From Luteimonas sp. FCS-9 (lineage in GTDB: Bacteria; Pseudomonadota; Gammaproteobacteria; Xanthomonadales; Xanthomonadaceae): DNA of 64,000 nt. The notes under the pieces are model-generated. The model was not told the origin of the DNA. It was given only the letters and a program-made list of their open reading frames with translations, and made no database searches. The translations under genes were made by a program, and so were the position numbers. The stretch is taken from NCBI RefSeq assembly GCF_001014645.1, contig NZ_LASZ01000003.1, positions 186,001 through 250,000 on the forward strand, given 5' to 3'. Shown one piece after another: positions 44,361 through 53,843 of this stretch. Each line of letters begins with the position of its first letter. Position 1 is the first letter of the stretch.

Positions 44361-45748
44361 GCGCCGCGTCCGGGGGCGGAGAGGCGCAGCGGCCGCAGGC
44401 CGCGCGCCTGTATCGCGCGGTCTGGCGCTGGCATTTCTATGCCGGCCTGCTGGTGTTGCCGTGCCTGGTCTGGCTCGCGGCGACCGGCGCGGCGTACCTG
44501 TTCCCGCAGGCGATCGACCGTGCCGTGCACCGTGCCCTGATGGTCGTCGCGCCATCGGCGCAGACGGTGCCGGTCTCGCGGTCGGTGGCCGCGGCGCTGG
44601 CACGGCAACCCGGCGAGGCTTTCCGCTACGTCGCGCCGGCACGGCCGGACGCCAGTGCGGCGGTGGGCATCGTCGCCGCCGACGGGCGGCGGGTCGTGGT
44701 CTACGTCGATCCGCACGATGGCCGGGTGCTCGGGCAGTTGCTCGAGGAGGGCACCGCGTCGCTGACGATCCGGCGCCTGCACAGCCTCGAATGGTTCGGG
44801 CGGTTCGCCAACCTCGCGATCGAACTCGCCGCCGGCTGGGCGATCCTGCTGGCGGCGACCGGCCTCTACCTGTGGTGGCCGCGCGGGCGCCGGGGCGGCG
44901 TGGTGAGCGTGCGGGGCCGGCCTGCGTCGCGGCTGTTCTGGCGCGACCTGCATGCCGTGTCGGGCCTGGTGTTCGGCGGCGCGCTGGCGTTCCTGGCGGC
45001 GACCGGCATGCCGTGGTCGGCCGTGTGGGGCAAGACCGTCAACGAGTGGGCGAACGGGCACGATTTCGGCTACCCGGCCGGCGTGCGCGTTCAGGTGCCG
45101 ATGTCGGGGCAGCGTCTGTCCGACACCACCCGGCCGGCGTGGTCGCTCGAACAGGCGCGGCTGCCGCGCTCGACCGACGGCCACGCCGGACACGGCGGCG
45201 GGGGCGCGGCCGGGTTCGCCGGCCAGCCCGGTGCGATCGGCCTCGACGCGGCCGTCGCGCGCTTCGACGCGCTCGGACTCGCGCCGGGCTATGCGATCTC
45301 GCTGCCGTCGGGCCGCGACGGCGTCTACACCGCCTCGGTCTATCCGGCCGACCTGGCGCGCCAGCGGGTCGTGCACCTGGACCAGTACAGCGGACGGGTA
45401 CTGCTGGACATGGGCTACGCCGACTACGGGCCACTCGGCCGCGGCCTGGAGTGGGCGATCAACGTGCACCTGGGCCAGCAGTACGGGCTGGCGAACCAGC
45501 TGGTGCTGCTGGTCGCGTGCGCCGGCATCGTCGTGCTGTGTGCGAGCGGCGCGGTCGCGTGGTGGAAGCGGCGCCCGCGCGGCGGGCTCGGCGTGCCGCC
45601 GGTGCCGGCACCGGGGACGATGCGCACGGTCGCCGCGCTGCTGGCGGTCGGCGGGCTGCTGTTCCCGCTGGTCGGCCTGTCGATGCTCGCGGTCTGGGCG
45701 CTGGACGCGGCGCTGCTGCGGCGCGCCCGCCGCCTCAGAAGCTCATGA
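44357..45748 (+). CDS. PepSY-domain inner-membrane protein
   Basis: This 463-residue protein of the PepSY-associated TM family has four or five hydrophobic helices (near 22-45, 145-167, 195-215, 375-400, 415-440). The soluble PepSY-like regions lie between them. It opens with RAVWRWHFYAGLLVLPCLVWLAATGAAYLF, typical for reductases or chaperones paired with TonB-dependent receptors. It begins at a GTG overlapping the receptor stop (GTGA), so the two are coupled. The final 14 bp overlap the convergent reductase gene. Confidence 0.82.
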   Translation: MSAASGGGEAQRPQAARLYRAVWRWHFYAGLLVLPCLVWLAATGAAYLFPQAIDRAVHRALMVVAPSAQTVPVSRSVAAALARQPGEAFRYVAPARPDASAAVGIVAADGRRVVVYVDPHDGRVLGQLLEEGTASLTIRRLHSLEWFGRFANLAIELAAGWAILLAATGLYLWWPRGRRGGVVSVRGRPASRLFWRDLHAVSGLVFGGALAFLAATGMPWSAVWGKTVNEWANGHDFGYPAGVRVQVPMSGQRLSDTTRPAWSLEQARLPRSTDGHAGHGGGGAAGFAGQPGAIGLDAAVARFDALGLAPGYAISLPSGRDGVYTASVYPADLARQRVVHLDQYSGRVLLDMGYADYGPLGRGLEWAINVHLGQQYGLANQLVLLVACAGIVVLCASGAVAWWKRRPRGGLGVPPVPAPGTMRTVAALLAVGGLLFPLVGLSMLAVWALDAALLRRARRLRSS

Positions 45749-46481
45749 ACAGCCCGCCGTTGATCGGCAGGTTGGCCCCGGTGATGTAGCCCGCCTCGTC
45801 CGCCGCCAGGAACGCGACCGCACGCGCGATGTCGTCGGGCGCGCCGGTGCGCCCGACCGGGATCGTCGCGGCGATGCCCTCGCGGATCGCGTCGGGCATC
45901 GCGCGCACCATCGGGGTGTCGATGTAGCCGGGCGAGATCGAATTGACGGTCACGCCCTTGCGCGCGGTCTCGCGCGCCAGCGCCATCGTGAAGCCGTGCA
46001 TGCCGGCCTTGGCGGCAGCGTAGTTGGTCTGGCCGAACTGGCCGGTCTGGCCGTTGACCGAACTGATGTTGACGATGCGCCCGAAGCCGCGCGCGGTCAT
46101 GCCCTCGACCGCGTGGCGGCACAGGTTGAACACGCCGTCGAGGTCGATGCGCAGCACGTCGTCCCACTGCGCCCGCGACATCTTGCGCAGCGTGGCGTCG
46201 CGGGTGATGCCGGCGGCGTTGACGAGGATGTCGAGCCGGCCGTGCCGGGCCTCGACATCGGCGACCGCCGCCGCGCAGGCGTCGAAGTCGCCGACGTCGA
46301 GCGCCAGCACCGTCACCTGCCGCGTCGCCGGGTCGTCGGCGAAGGCCGTAAGGCGCGCCGCATCGGGCGGCAGGTCGGCGGCGACCACGCGGCAGCCGTC
46401 GGCGGCCAGGCGCGCGCAGATCGCGCGGCCGATGCCGCCCAGGCCGCCCGTGACCAGCGCGATCCTCGGAGAAGGCGTCAT
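45735..46481 (-). CDS. phaB: Acetoacetyl-CoA reductase (PhaB-like, copy A)
   Basis: This 248-residue short-chain dehydrogenase reduces acetoacetyl-CoA to 3-hydroxybutyryl-CoA in PHA synthesis. NADPH-binding VTGGLGGIGRA is near the N-terminus, then the NAAG motif, catalytic Ser in NISSVNGQTGQ and [10 protein letters not shown] (Tyr/Lys). It is about half identical to the enzyme 0.7 kb upstream (47193-47933), and both lie around phaR. The start MTPSPRIALVTGG was chosen; an ATG five codons earlier is also possible. It converges with the PepSY gene. Confidence 0.85.
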   Translation of the reverse strand: MTPSPRIALVTGGLGGIGRAICARLAADGCRVVAADLPPDAARLTAFADDPATRQVTVLALDVGDFDACAAAVADVEARHGRLDILVNAAGITRDATLRKMSRAQWDDVLRIDLDGVFNLCRHAVEGMTARGFGRIVNISSVNGQTGQFGQTNYAAAKAGMHGFTMALARETARKGVTVNSISPGYIDTPMVRAMPDAIREGIAATIPVGRTGAPDDIARAVAFLAADEAGYITGANLPINGGLFMSF

Positions 46482-46545
46482 GCGGGAAGACTCCATGTCC
46501 GGAAGGGACGCGGCGCGCACCGGCGCACCGCGCGGGCGGCGCGGC

Positions 46546-47019
46546 TCAGCGGCCGCGCTTGTCGCCGGGCCGCTCGTCGCGGACGCCGCCGATCATGGTC
46601 TTCTGGAATTCCTTCCACATTTCCAGGTTGCGCTCGGTGAGCTGGTTCATCATCGCCCAGGGCGTCTGGCCGAGCAGGCCGCCCATCTGCTGGCGGAACT
46701 GCTGCTGCTGGTCGAGGAAGACCTGCATCGAGCGCTCCAGGTAGCTGCCCATGAACCCCTGCATCGAATCGCCGTAGAAGCGGATGATCTGGCTCAGCAG
46801 CTGGGTCGAGAGCACCGGCTCGCCGTCCGATTCCTGGTCGGCGATGATCTGCAGCAGCACCGAGCGGGTCAGATCCTCGCCGCTCTTGGCGTCGCGCACC
46901 TCGAAGTTCTCGCCGTCGACGATCAGCTGGCGCACGTCCTCGATGGTGATGTAGCTGGAGATTTCCGTATCGTAGAGCCGACGGTTCGGGTACTTCTTGA
47001 TGATGCGCGTGGCGCCCAT
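46546..47019 (-). CDS. phaR: Polyhydroxyalkanoate synthesis repressor PhaR
   Basis: PhaR binds PHA granules and represses phasin and PHA synthesis genes. The 157-residue protein has the PHB/PHA accumulation regulator DNA-binding region (RIIKKYPNRRLYDTEISSYITIEDVRQLIVDGENFEVRDAKSGEDLTR), which is the family signature. A C-terminal Gln/Met-rich helix follows (QVFLDQQQQFRQQMGGLLGQ). The start at 47019 (MGATRIIKKYPN) fits family length; an ATG 12 codons upstream has no good ribosome-binding site. It lies between two acetoacetyl-CoA reductases. Confidence 0.93.
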   Translation of the reverse strand: MGATRIIKKYPNRRLYDTEISSYITIEDVRQLIVDGENFEVRDAKSGEDLTRSVLLQIIADQESDGEPVLSTQLLSQIIRFYGDSMQGFMGSYLERSMQVFLDQQQQFRQQMGGLLGQTPWAMMNQLTERNLEMWKEFQKTMIGGVRDERPGDKRGR

Positions 47020-47192
47020 GAAGCCGGTACTCAAGTCTTTGATGCCGCGCAGCATGGCGCAGCGTGGAAGAGGGCGCAACTGGACGAAAGGCATGAATAC
47101 GGCCGCATCCGGATGCGCCGCGGACCGCCCGCCGCGGTATGGACGGGCCTGCATGCGCGGCGAGGTCGCCGCCTGCGCGAAACCGCGCGGGG

Positions 47193-47933
47193 CTACCAGC
47201 CCATGTGGTGGCCGCCGTTGATGTCGAGGTTGGAGCCGGTGATCCACGAGGCCTCCTCGGCGACGAGGAAGTTGACCGCGTAGGCGATCTCCTCCGGTCG
47301 GCCCAGGCGGCCGGTCGGGATGTCGGCGGCGATCTTGGCGCGGACCTCCTCGGGCACCGCCATCACCATGTCGGTGGCGACGTAGCCGGGCGAGACGGTG
47401 TTGACGGTGATGCCCAGCTTGGCGTTCTCGCGCGCCAGCGAAATGGTGAAGCCGTGCATGCCGGCCTTGGCGGCGGCGTAGTTGGCTTGGCCGTACTGGC
47501 CCTTGAGGCCGTTGATCGAGCTGATCTGGATGATCCGGCCCCACTTGCGCTCGCGCATGCCCTCGATCACCGGGCGGGTGACGTTGTAGACCGAGTTGAG
47601 GTTGGTGCCGATCACGTCCTGCCACTGCTGCGGCTGCATCTTGTGGAACGTGCCGTCGCGGGTGATGCCGGCGTTGTTGACCAGGATGTCGATCGGGCCG
47701 AGCTGCGACTCGATCTCGCGCACCATGCGCTCGGCCTCGACGTGGTCGGAGACGTCGCCTGGCGCGATCGCGACCTCGTAGCCGTCCTCGCGCAGCTGGC
47801 GCTGCCAGGCCTGCGCCTTTTCGGCGTTGCGGTAGTTGGTGGCGACGCGATAGCCGCTGTCGGCCAGCCGCCTGACGATGGCCGTCCCGATACCGCCGGT
47901 CCCGCCGGTGACCAGTGCCACGCGTGCGTTCAT
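47193..47933 (-). CDS. phaB: Acetoacetyl-CoA reductase (PhaB, copy B)
   Basis: This 246-residue SDR-family reductase has the NADPH-binding VTGGTGGIG motif, the NNAGITRDG and catalytic Ser of [13 protein letters not shown], and the [10 protein letters not shown] motif. It ends in NGGHHMGW, characteristic of PhaB enzymes. It would make 3-hydroxybutyryl-CoA for PHA synthesis. It is separated from phaR by 173 bp of untranslated sequence, possibly containing the phaR promoter. It reads in the same direction as the second reductase at 45735. No phaA or phaC gene is in the window. Confidence 0.92.
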   Translation of the reverse strand: MNARVALVTGGTGGIGTAIVRRLADSGYRVATNYRNAEKAQAWQRQLREDGYEVAIAPGDVSDHVEAERMVREIESQLGPIDILVNNAGITRDGTFHKMQPQQWQDVIGTNLNSVYNVTRPVIEGMRERKWGRIIQISSINGLKGQYGQANYAAAKAGMHGFTISLARENAKLGITVNTVSPGYVATDMVMAVPEEVRAKIAADIPTGRLGRPEEIAYAVNFLVAEEASWITGSNLDINGGHHMGW

Positions 47934-47991
47934 TGCCGCCCTCCCGTTGCGATGTGCGCGTCGCCCCGATGGCGACGACAGGCCAGTCTAG

Positions 47992-48897
47992 TCATGCCGG
48001 TGAGCGCGTCCAGTGTGCGACGCACCACGGGGCGTCGTCGGTGGGAATGCGGGCCGGATCGAAGCGCGCGAGCGCCTGCGCCCGCCAGGTCTCGAGCGCG
48101 TCGGCGGGCAGCGGCGCCTGTCCCAATGCGTGCCAGGCGGCGCGCAATGCCGGCAGTGGTTCGGCCGGATCCAGCGCGGCGGCGCCCAGCGACTTCGACA
48201 GTTTGCGGCCGGCGGCGTCGCGCAGCAGTGGCAGGTGCACATGGCGCGGCGTCGGCAGCCCCAGCAGGCGCTGGAGCAGGATCTGCCGCGGCGTCGAGTC
48301 GAGCAGGTCGGCGCCGCGGACCACCTCGGTCACGCCCTGGTCCGCATCGTCGACGACGACCGCGAGCTGGTACGCCCACAGTCCGTCGGCGCGTCGCAGC
48401 ACGAAGTCGCCGACGTCGGCCCACAGGTCCTGCTCGATCCGGCCGCGCAGCCGATCGTCGAAGGCGATCCGCGTCCCCGGCGCCACGCGCAGGCGGATCG
48501 CCGGGTCCGGCCGCGGGCCGGTGGCGACGCAGGGGCCACGATGCACGCCGCCGACCGCCGCCAGTGCGCTGCGGCTGCAGTGGCAGACGAACGCGTGGCC
48601 GTCGGCCAGCAGGCGATCGAGCGCCCGCTGGTAGTGCGCGTCGCGCGCGCTCTGGCGCACGACTTCGCCGTCCCAGTCCAGCCCGCAGGCCCGCAGCATC
48701 GCCAGCTGCGCCCGGGCGGCGCCCGCGACCTCGCGCGCCCGGTCCACGTCCTCGATGCGGACGCGCCACTGCCCCCCGGCCCGGCGCGCCATCAGCCAGC
48801 TGCCCAGGGCCGCGACCAGGGAGCCGGGATGCAAGGGGCCGGTGGGCGAGGGCGCGAAGCGACCGCAGGGCAGGGCGGGGAGCGGAGGGGACGGCAT
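47992..48897 (-). CDS. gluQ: Glutamyl-Q tRNA(Asp) synthetase
   Basis: GluQRS adds glutamate to queuosine in tRNA(Asp). The 301-residue protein is a truncated glutamyl-tRNA synthetase: it has the HIGH-like [12 protein letters not shown] and KMSKS-like [10 protein letters not shown] motifs but no anticodon-binding domain. A CxCx(n)C zinc-like set (VCHCSRSAL) lies in the middle. The start is set at [12 protein letters not shown]; upstream in-frame residues are unsupported. It is divergent from htpX with a 143-bp intergenic region. Confidence 0.92.
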   Translation of the reverse strand: MPSPPLPALPCGRFAPSPTGPLHPGSLVAALGSWLMARRAGGQWRVRIEDVDRAREVAGAARAQLAMLRACGLDWDGEVVRQSARDAHYQRALDRLLADGHAFVCHCSRSALAAVGGVHRGPCVATGPRPDPAIRLRVAPGTRIAFDDRLRGRIEQDLWADVGDFVLRRADGLWAYQLAVVVDDADQGVTEVVRGADLLDSTPRQILLQRLLGLPTPRHVHLPLLRDAAGRKLSKSLGAAALDPAEPLPALRAAWHALGQAPLPADALETWRAQALARFDPARIPTDDAPWCVAHWTRSPA

Positions 48898-48962
48898 CGC
48901 GCCGGAACTGTCTCGAACATGAACTGTCACGTGGTGCACACTGTGGCATCGCCGCTCGCGAA

Positions 48963-48991
48963 TTGAAATCATGGGCGTCCGTGCGCAGATT
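48963..48991 (+). promoter_or_regulatory. Candidate promoter of htpX
   Basis: TTGAAA is followed by a 17-bp spacer and CAGATT upstream of htpX (about 50 bp before the ATG). Only three of six -10 positions match, so this is weak. HtpX is heat-inducible in many bacteria, but no clear sigma-32 -10 (CCCCAT) was found. Confidence 0.3.
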
Positions 48992-49040
48992 CTTCGCACA
49001 CCGATCCCGCCAGACGCAGCAGACCCCGAAAAGGCCCCCG

Positions 49041-49946
49041 ATGCTCAAGCGCTACGCCCTCCTCATCGCCACCAACTTCGCCGTGCTGGCGCTCGTCAGC
49101 ATCGTCATGGCGGTCCTCGGCATCAATCCGTCGACCTACGCCGGCTTGCTGGTATTCGCAGCCCTGTTCGGCTTCGGCGGCGCATTCTTCACGCTGGCGA
49201 TCTCCAAGTGGTCGGCCAAGCGCTTCACCGGCGCGCAGGTCATCACCGAGCCGCGCAACGAGGCCGAGCGCTGGTTGCTGACGACCGTGCAGCGACAGGC
49301 GCAGATGGCCGGCATCGGCATGCCCGAGGTCGCGATCTACGATGCGCCGGAGATCAACGCGTTCGCGACCGGTGCGCGCCGCGACGCTTCGCTGGTCGCG
49401 GTATCGACCGGCCTGCTGCGCGCGATGACGCGCGAGGAGGCCGAGGCCGTGCTCGCGCACGAGGTCAGCCACGTCGCCAACGGCGACATGGTGACGATGA
49501 CGCTGCTGCAGGGCGTGCTCAACACGTTCGTGATCTTCCTGGCGCGCGTGGTCGGCCGCGCGATCGACGGCTATCTGAGCGGCGGGCGCGACAACGGCGG
49601 TGGCGGCATTGCGTACTTCGCGATCGTGTTCGTGCTGGACATGATCTTCGGGCTGTTCGCGTCGATGATCGCGATGTGGTTCTCGCGCCATCGCGAGTTC
49701 CGCGCCGATGCTGGCGGCGCGCAGCTGGCCGGCCGCGAGAAGATGATCGCCGCGCTCGAGCGGCTGGCGCAGACCTACGGCGAGAGCACGCTGCCCAAGC
49801 AGGTCGCGGCGTTCGGCATCAGCGGCGGCGTCGGCGGCGGCCTCAAGCGGCTGCTGATGAGCCATCCGCCGCTCGAGGAGCGCATCACCGCGCTGCGCAA
49901 CGCCAACCTCGACGGCAGCAGCGTCCGGCAGGGCGTCGTCGCCTGA
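49041..49946 (+). CDS. htpX: Membrane protease HtpX
   Basis: HtpX degrades misfolded membrane proteins. The 301-residue protein has hydrophobic helices at about 5-27, 33-53, 153-172 and 190-213. It also has the zinc motif HEVSH (His140-Glu141-His144) and Glu219 in REFRADAG, all as in HtpX. A loop RDNGGGG in the middle is family-typical. It is divergent from gluQ and is followed by a strong terminator. Confidence 0.96.
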   Translation: MLKRYALLIATNFAVLALVSIVMAVLGINPSTYAGLLVFAALFGFGGAFFTLAISKWSAKRFTGAQVITEPRNEAERWLLTTVQRQAQMAGIGMPEVAIYDAPEINAFATGARRDASLVAVSTGLLRAMTREEAEAVLAHEVSHVANGDMVTMTLLQGVLNTFVIFLARVVGRAIDGYLSGGRDNGGGGIAYFAIVFVLDMIFGLFASMIAMWFSRHREFRADAGGAQLAGREKMIAALERLAQTYGESTLPKQVAAFGISGGVGGGLKRLLMSHPPLEERITALRNANLDGSSVRQGVVA

Positions 49947-49967
49947 GCCCCGCGCTGCGGTGAAACG

Positions 49968-49998
49968 AAAAGCCCGCCACTTCGGCGGGCTTTTTTTT
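49968..49998 (+). terminator. Intrinsic terminator of htpX
   Basis: The 8-bp stem agcccgcc / ggcgggct with an ACTTC loop is followed by seven or eight T residues, a textbook intrinsic terminator. A-rich flanks also make it active in reverse. Confidence 0.95.
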
Positions 49999-49999
49999 A

Positions 50000-50597
50000 C
50001 CGAAGTCGGGGGATCGTGCTTCTGTCTGCTAGACCATGGCGTGCTTCTCCGGAGAGCGCGTCGTGCCGGCCGGGGACTGCTCCCCGGCTCGGTCAGCCAT
50101 CCCTGGCTGACTCGCCGCCGCGGGCCATCCATGGCCCGCTATCGCAATCCCCGACCAGCACGACGCACTGGGCCCGAAGGGGCGCGACTTCTTGCAGCGG
50201 ACCTCGCCGCGTCTACCGAAGTCGGGTTGCAAGCGTCCGCAGCAGCGGACTGACGGTCGGTGGCCGCGCCAAGCGCGCCATGGATGGCGCGCGCCCGAGT
50301 CAGGACAGGGTGAGCATGGATGGCGTGCGCGGCATGCCGCGCATCCATGCGAACGCCACGCGTGCTTCGCGTGGCCGGGCCGCGAAGCGGGCCTGCCGAG
50401 GGGAGAGCGGCTTCCGGCCGGCGGGCCGATGCCCATCCGAAGTCGGACGTGGACTCACCCAGCGAAGCGAGACTCCCAGTCTCGCTGGAGCCGCGGGGGT
50501 CGGGAGTACGGTCACCTGTGCTCAATGAGCGAGGATTGTTTCGCCCAAAGCTGTTACACGATCTCGGCGTGCTCCCGGGTTGAACGAGACCGGCGAA
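50000..50597. repeat. Intergenic gap with dispersed palindromic repeat, copy 3 (about 50030-50520, reverse orientation)
   Basis: This gap of about 600 bp has no supported gene. It holds the largest copy of the repeat, on the minus strand: conserved blocks are at 50396-50422 and 50229-50270, and the end block at about 50162-50215. It has extra hairpin modules such as GGGCCATCCATGGCCC (50110-50125), GTCAGCCATCCCTGGCTGAC (50091-50110) and GCGCGCCATCCATGGCGCGC-like (50272-50295, reversed). Open frames here look like repeat-derived noise. It separates htpX from the FimX-like gene. Confidence 0.72.
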
Positions 50598-52682
50598 CTA
50601 CTCGAAGTCGTAGTGCATGCCAGGGCCGGCGGGCGCGAGGAAGTTGCCTTGCACGTAGTCGATGCCGGCGGCGAACAGGATCGACATGCTGGCCGCGTCC
50701 TGGACGAACTCGGCGATCGTGCGGATGCCGATCTGGCGCGCGCGCGCGGCGATCTCGCCGATCCGGGCCTGGTTGTCGGCGTTGGCCGGCAACCCCTGGG
50801 TGAAGCTGCGGTCGAGCTTGAGCAGGTGCGGCTGCAGGTGGGCCAGCAGCTGGAAGGAATCGAGGCCCGCGCCGAACTGCTCGAGCGCGAACCGGCAGTC
50901 GAAGCGGCCGATGTGCGCCGCGAAGGCCTGCGCCGCCTTGAGGTGCGTGAACACTTTGGACTCGGGCAGTTGCAGGACCAGGTATTCGCCCGGCACCTGG
51001 TGGTGCGCAAGTAGCTCACCGATGAATTCCGCCAGCGCGTCGCCGTCGAGCGAGGCCTGGCTGACCTTCACCAGCAGCGTCGTGGGCTGGTCCTCGCGCA
51101 GGCGGCGGGCGATCGCCGCGATCGCGCGCGCGACCACGTACCGGTCGATCTGCGCGAGCATGCCGTTGTCCTCGGCGATCTGCAGGAACGCGCCGGGCGC
51201 GATCAGTTCGCCGTCGCCGCCGTCGAGCCGCAGCAGGATCTCGTAGACCGGCGCGGTGTCGCCCTGCAGATTGATGACCGGCTGGTAGTGCAGCACGAAG
51301 CCGTCGTGCTCGAGCGCCCCGCGCAGGCGTGCGATCCAGGCCTGCACGCGCTCCTCCTCGAGCCGGTCGGCGGCGCCCGGGTCGAACACGTCGCTGCGAT
51401 CGCCGCCGGTGCCCGATGCCGATTCCAGCGCCTGCGTCGCCCGGGCCAGGACCTGCGCGACGTTCGCGCTCCTCTCGCCGATCTGCACGCCGCCGATGCT
51501 CAGCGTCACCACGCTCGAGCGGTCGCCCATCTCGAAGACGTGGCCGGCGAACCCGGCGCGCAGGCGCTCGGCGAGTGCGGCGGTGGCGTGGTAGTCGCCG
51601 TCGCGCAGCAGCACCGCGAACGTGTTGCCGCCGTAGCGCGCGGCGATCGCGGACGGATCGAGCAGCGACGCCAGCCGCGCGGCCACGGCCGCGAGCAGGT
51701 CGTCGGCATGGTCGAGGCCGATGTCGGCCAGCAGCAGCTGGTGGCGGTCAGGCTCGATCATCAGGAAGCCGTGCCGCGACTCGCCGCGTGCGGCATCGTC
51801 GACCGCGTCCTCGAGCGCACGCAGGAAGGCGGGGCGGTTCAGCAGGCCGGTGACGTGGTCGCGCTGGCGCAGCGCCTCGAGTTCGTGGGCCAGCTCCGGA
51901 TCGATCAGCTCCCGGCGCCGGAACACGACCTGAAGGCAGGGCTCGCCCTCGTACTGCGCGGCGGTGAACTCCATCGCGGCCGGAAACGCGTGGCCGTCCG
52001 CGTCGCGCGCCTCGATCTCGTGCCGCGGCGGCGGCGGTTCGCCCCGGCTGAGCGACTTGAGCAGGGCCTTGAACGCATCGACGTGCTGCGGCGCGACCAT
52101 GTCGAGCAGCGAGACGCCCTCGATCTGCTGGAAGTCGCCGTAGCCGAACATCTCCAGGTACGCGGCGTTGGCGCGGATGTGCATGCCTTCATGGATGTAG
52201 GCGATCGGGTCGCGCGAGGAGTCGATCAGCGCGTCGCAGCGGCGCTCGCTCTCGCGCACGCGCGCCTCGAGCCGTCGCAGGCTGCGCCGCGCCTTGCGGT
52301 CGGCCCAGGCGTCGCGCACGCTGGCCAGCAACTGCTGCGGCGCGTGCCGCAGCGCGACCGTCCGCGCGCCGCTGACGACGGCGTCGACGAAGTCGGCCTC
52401 CTCGAACCGGTCGAGCAGCGCGATCACCGGCACGTCCTGGCCGCTGTCGGCGATGCACTGCATCGCCTGGGCGAAGGGCAGCGTGGCCGCCGCGTGCGCG
52501 GCGATCGCCACGTCGACGATCTGCCCGGTCAGCATGCGGCCCAGCTCGTCGGAAGACTCCGCGCGCAACGGCCGGACCGCGATGCCCGCGTTGCGCAGGC
52601 CGCTGACGACGGCCTCGGCATCCTCGACGCGCTCGTCGACGATCAGCAGGCGCAGCGCGGAATCGACGTTGCTGTCGGGCAT
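50598..52682 (-). CDS. fimX: FimX-like REC-PAS-GGDEF-EAL protein with degenerate catalytic motifs
   Basis: This 694-residue protein is organised as REC-like (about 10-125), PAS (about 150-258), GGDEF (about 268-425) and EAL (about 445-690). The GGDEF signature is GGNTF (351-355) and the EAL signature EILLR (481-485), with EQFGAGLDSF in place of the catalytic DDFGTGYSS. It should therefore bind c-di-GMP rather than make or cut it. The REC phospho-Asp is replaced (VDVAIAA). This layout and length match FimX, which regulates type IV pilus assembly through PilZ and PilB in xanthomonads and pseudomonads. The start is the ATG of MPDSNVDSALRLLIVD. Confidence 0.82.
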   Translation of the reverse strand: MPDSNVDSALRLLIVDERVEDAEAVVSGLRNAGIAVRPLRAESSDELGRMLTGQIVDVAIAAHAAATLPFAQAMQCIADSGQDVPVIALLDRFEEADFVDAVVSGARTVALRHAPQQLLASVRDAWADRKARRSLRRLEARVRESERRCDALIDSSRDPIAYIHEGMHIRANAAYLEMFGYGDFQQIEGVSLLDMVAPQHVDAFKALLKSLSRGEPPPPRHEIEARDADGHAFPAAMEFTAAQYEGEPCLQVVFRRRELIDPELAHELEALRQRDHVTGLLNRPAFLRALEDAVDDAARGESRHGFLMIEPDRHQLLLADIGLDHADDLLAAVAARLASLLDPSAIAARYGGNTFAVLLRDGDYHATAALAERLRAGFAGHVFEMGDRSSVVTLSIGGVQIGERSANVAQVLARATQALESASGTGGDRSDVFDPGAADRLEEERVQAWIARLRGALEHDGFVLHYQPVINLQGDTAPVYEILLRLDGGDGELIAPGAFLQIAEDNGMLAQIDRYVVARAIAAIARRLREDQPTTLLVKVSQASLDGDALAEFIGELLAHHQVPGEYLVLQLPESKVFTHLKAAQAFAAHIGRFDCRFALEQFGAGLDSFQLLAHLQPHLLKLDRSFTQGLPANADNQARIGEIAARARQIGIRTIAEFVQDAASMSILFAAGIDYVQGNFLAPAGPGMHYDFE

Positions 52683-52706
52683 GGCGGGCCTCCGGGAAAC
52701 AGCGCC

Positions 52707-53747
52707 TTATGCCACGGTGGGCACCGCGCGTCCATCGGGATGCGCGAGCGCGCGCTTGGAGGCGTCGCCGGCGACCTCGCGCACCAGCCGGGGCACCAGA
52801 TAGCCCGATTGCCTGGCGACCAGCGCGGCGTGCAGCGCGAGGGCGGTCGCGTCGTCGACCTCGAAATGGGCCGCGCCGGCGACGCGGTCGAGCTGGTGCA
52901 GGTAGTAGGGCAGCACGCCCGCCGCGAGCCCGCGCTCGGCCAGCGCCGCCAGCGTCTCGACCCGGTCGTTGACGCCCTTGAGCAGCACCGCCTGGTTGAG
53001 GAGCAGGGCGCCTGCGGCGCGCAGCCGGCGCATCGCCGCGTCGACCTCGCCGTCGAACTCATTGGCGTGGTTGGCGTGGACCACGACCACCAGCGGCCAG
53101 GGCAGGGCAGCCAGCCACGCCTCCAGTTCCGCGTCGACCCGCTCGGGCAGCACGATCGGCAGCCGGGTATGGATGCGCAGGCGACGCACATGCGGAATGC
53201 CGCGCAGCGCATCGGTCAGTTCGACGAGCTTGGCGGTCGATAGCGACAGCGGATCGCCGCCCGACAGCAGCACCTCCTCGATCGACGGATCGTCACGGAT
53301 CGCCGCCAGCGCCGCGCCCCAGCCGCCGGCCGCCGCGGTCTCGTCCGCATAGGGGAAATGCCGGCGGAAACAGTAGCGGCAGTTGATCGCGCAGCTGCCG
53401 GTGGCCACCAGCAGCGCCCGGCCGGTGTACTTGCGGATCACCCCGTGGCCGGCCTTGGCCGCACCGTCGCCGACCGCGTCCAGGCCGAATCCAGGCGCCG
53501 GGCGCAGTTCCTCGTCCAGCGGCAGCACCTGGCGCAGCAGCGGGTCGTGGGGGTCGCCCCGGCGCATCCGCGCCACGAAGCTGCGCGGCACCCGCAGCGG
53601 GAACTGCGCGGCCGCCTCGGGCGACATGGCCGGCGCGTGCGCCTGCAGGTCGAGCAGGTCGAGCAACTCGCGCGGATCGCGTACGGCATCGCGCCAGAGC
53701 TGCTGCCAGCGGCGCGGCTGCGTCGGGAGGGGGGCTGCGGGTATCAT
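52707..53747 (-). CDS. epmB: EF-P beta-lysylation protein EpmB
   Basis: EpmB is a radical-SAM 2,3-aminomutase that turns alpha-lysine into beta-lysine for attachment by EpmA to elongation factor P. The 346-residue protein has the cluster motif Cys119-X3-Cys123-X2-Cys126 (GSCAINCRYCFRRHF) and the GGDPLSL element. It lies head to head with efp, 96 bp apart, an arrangement that supports a shared role. The start ATA-rich MIPAAPLPTQP follows the divergent promoter. EpmA and EpmC are not in this window. Confidence 0.93.
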   Translation of the reverse strand: MIPAAPLPTQPRRWQQLWRDAVRDPRELLDLLDLQAHAPAMSPEAAAQFPLRVPRSFVARMRRGDPHDPLLRQVLPLDEELRPAPGFGLDAVGDGAAKAGHGVIRKYTGRALLVATGSCAINCRYCFRRHFPYADETAAAGGWGAALAAIRDDPSIEEVLLSGGDPLSLSTAKLVELTDALRGIPHVRRLRIHTRLPIVLPERVDAELEAWLAALPWPLVVVVHANHANEFDGEVDAAMRRLRAAGALLLNQAVLLKGVNDRVETLAALAERGLAAGVLPYYLHQLDRVAGAAHFEVDDATALALHAALVARQSGYLVPRLVREVAGDASKRALAHPDGRAVPTVA

Positions 53748-53843
53748 GTGCGACTGCGATCCAATTCGAGCCGGCCGCGTGCACCGCTGCCGGGGAATCC
53801 CATAGTGTAGCCGCCGGCGATGCCGGCCCAGCAGGAGCGAGCG

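Noticed and set aside
50000-50597. Short proteins in the gap before the FimX-like gene
   Set aside because: Frames consist of repeat sequence and carry no family signature.
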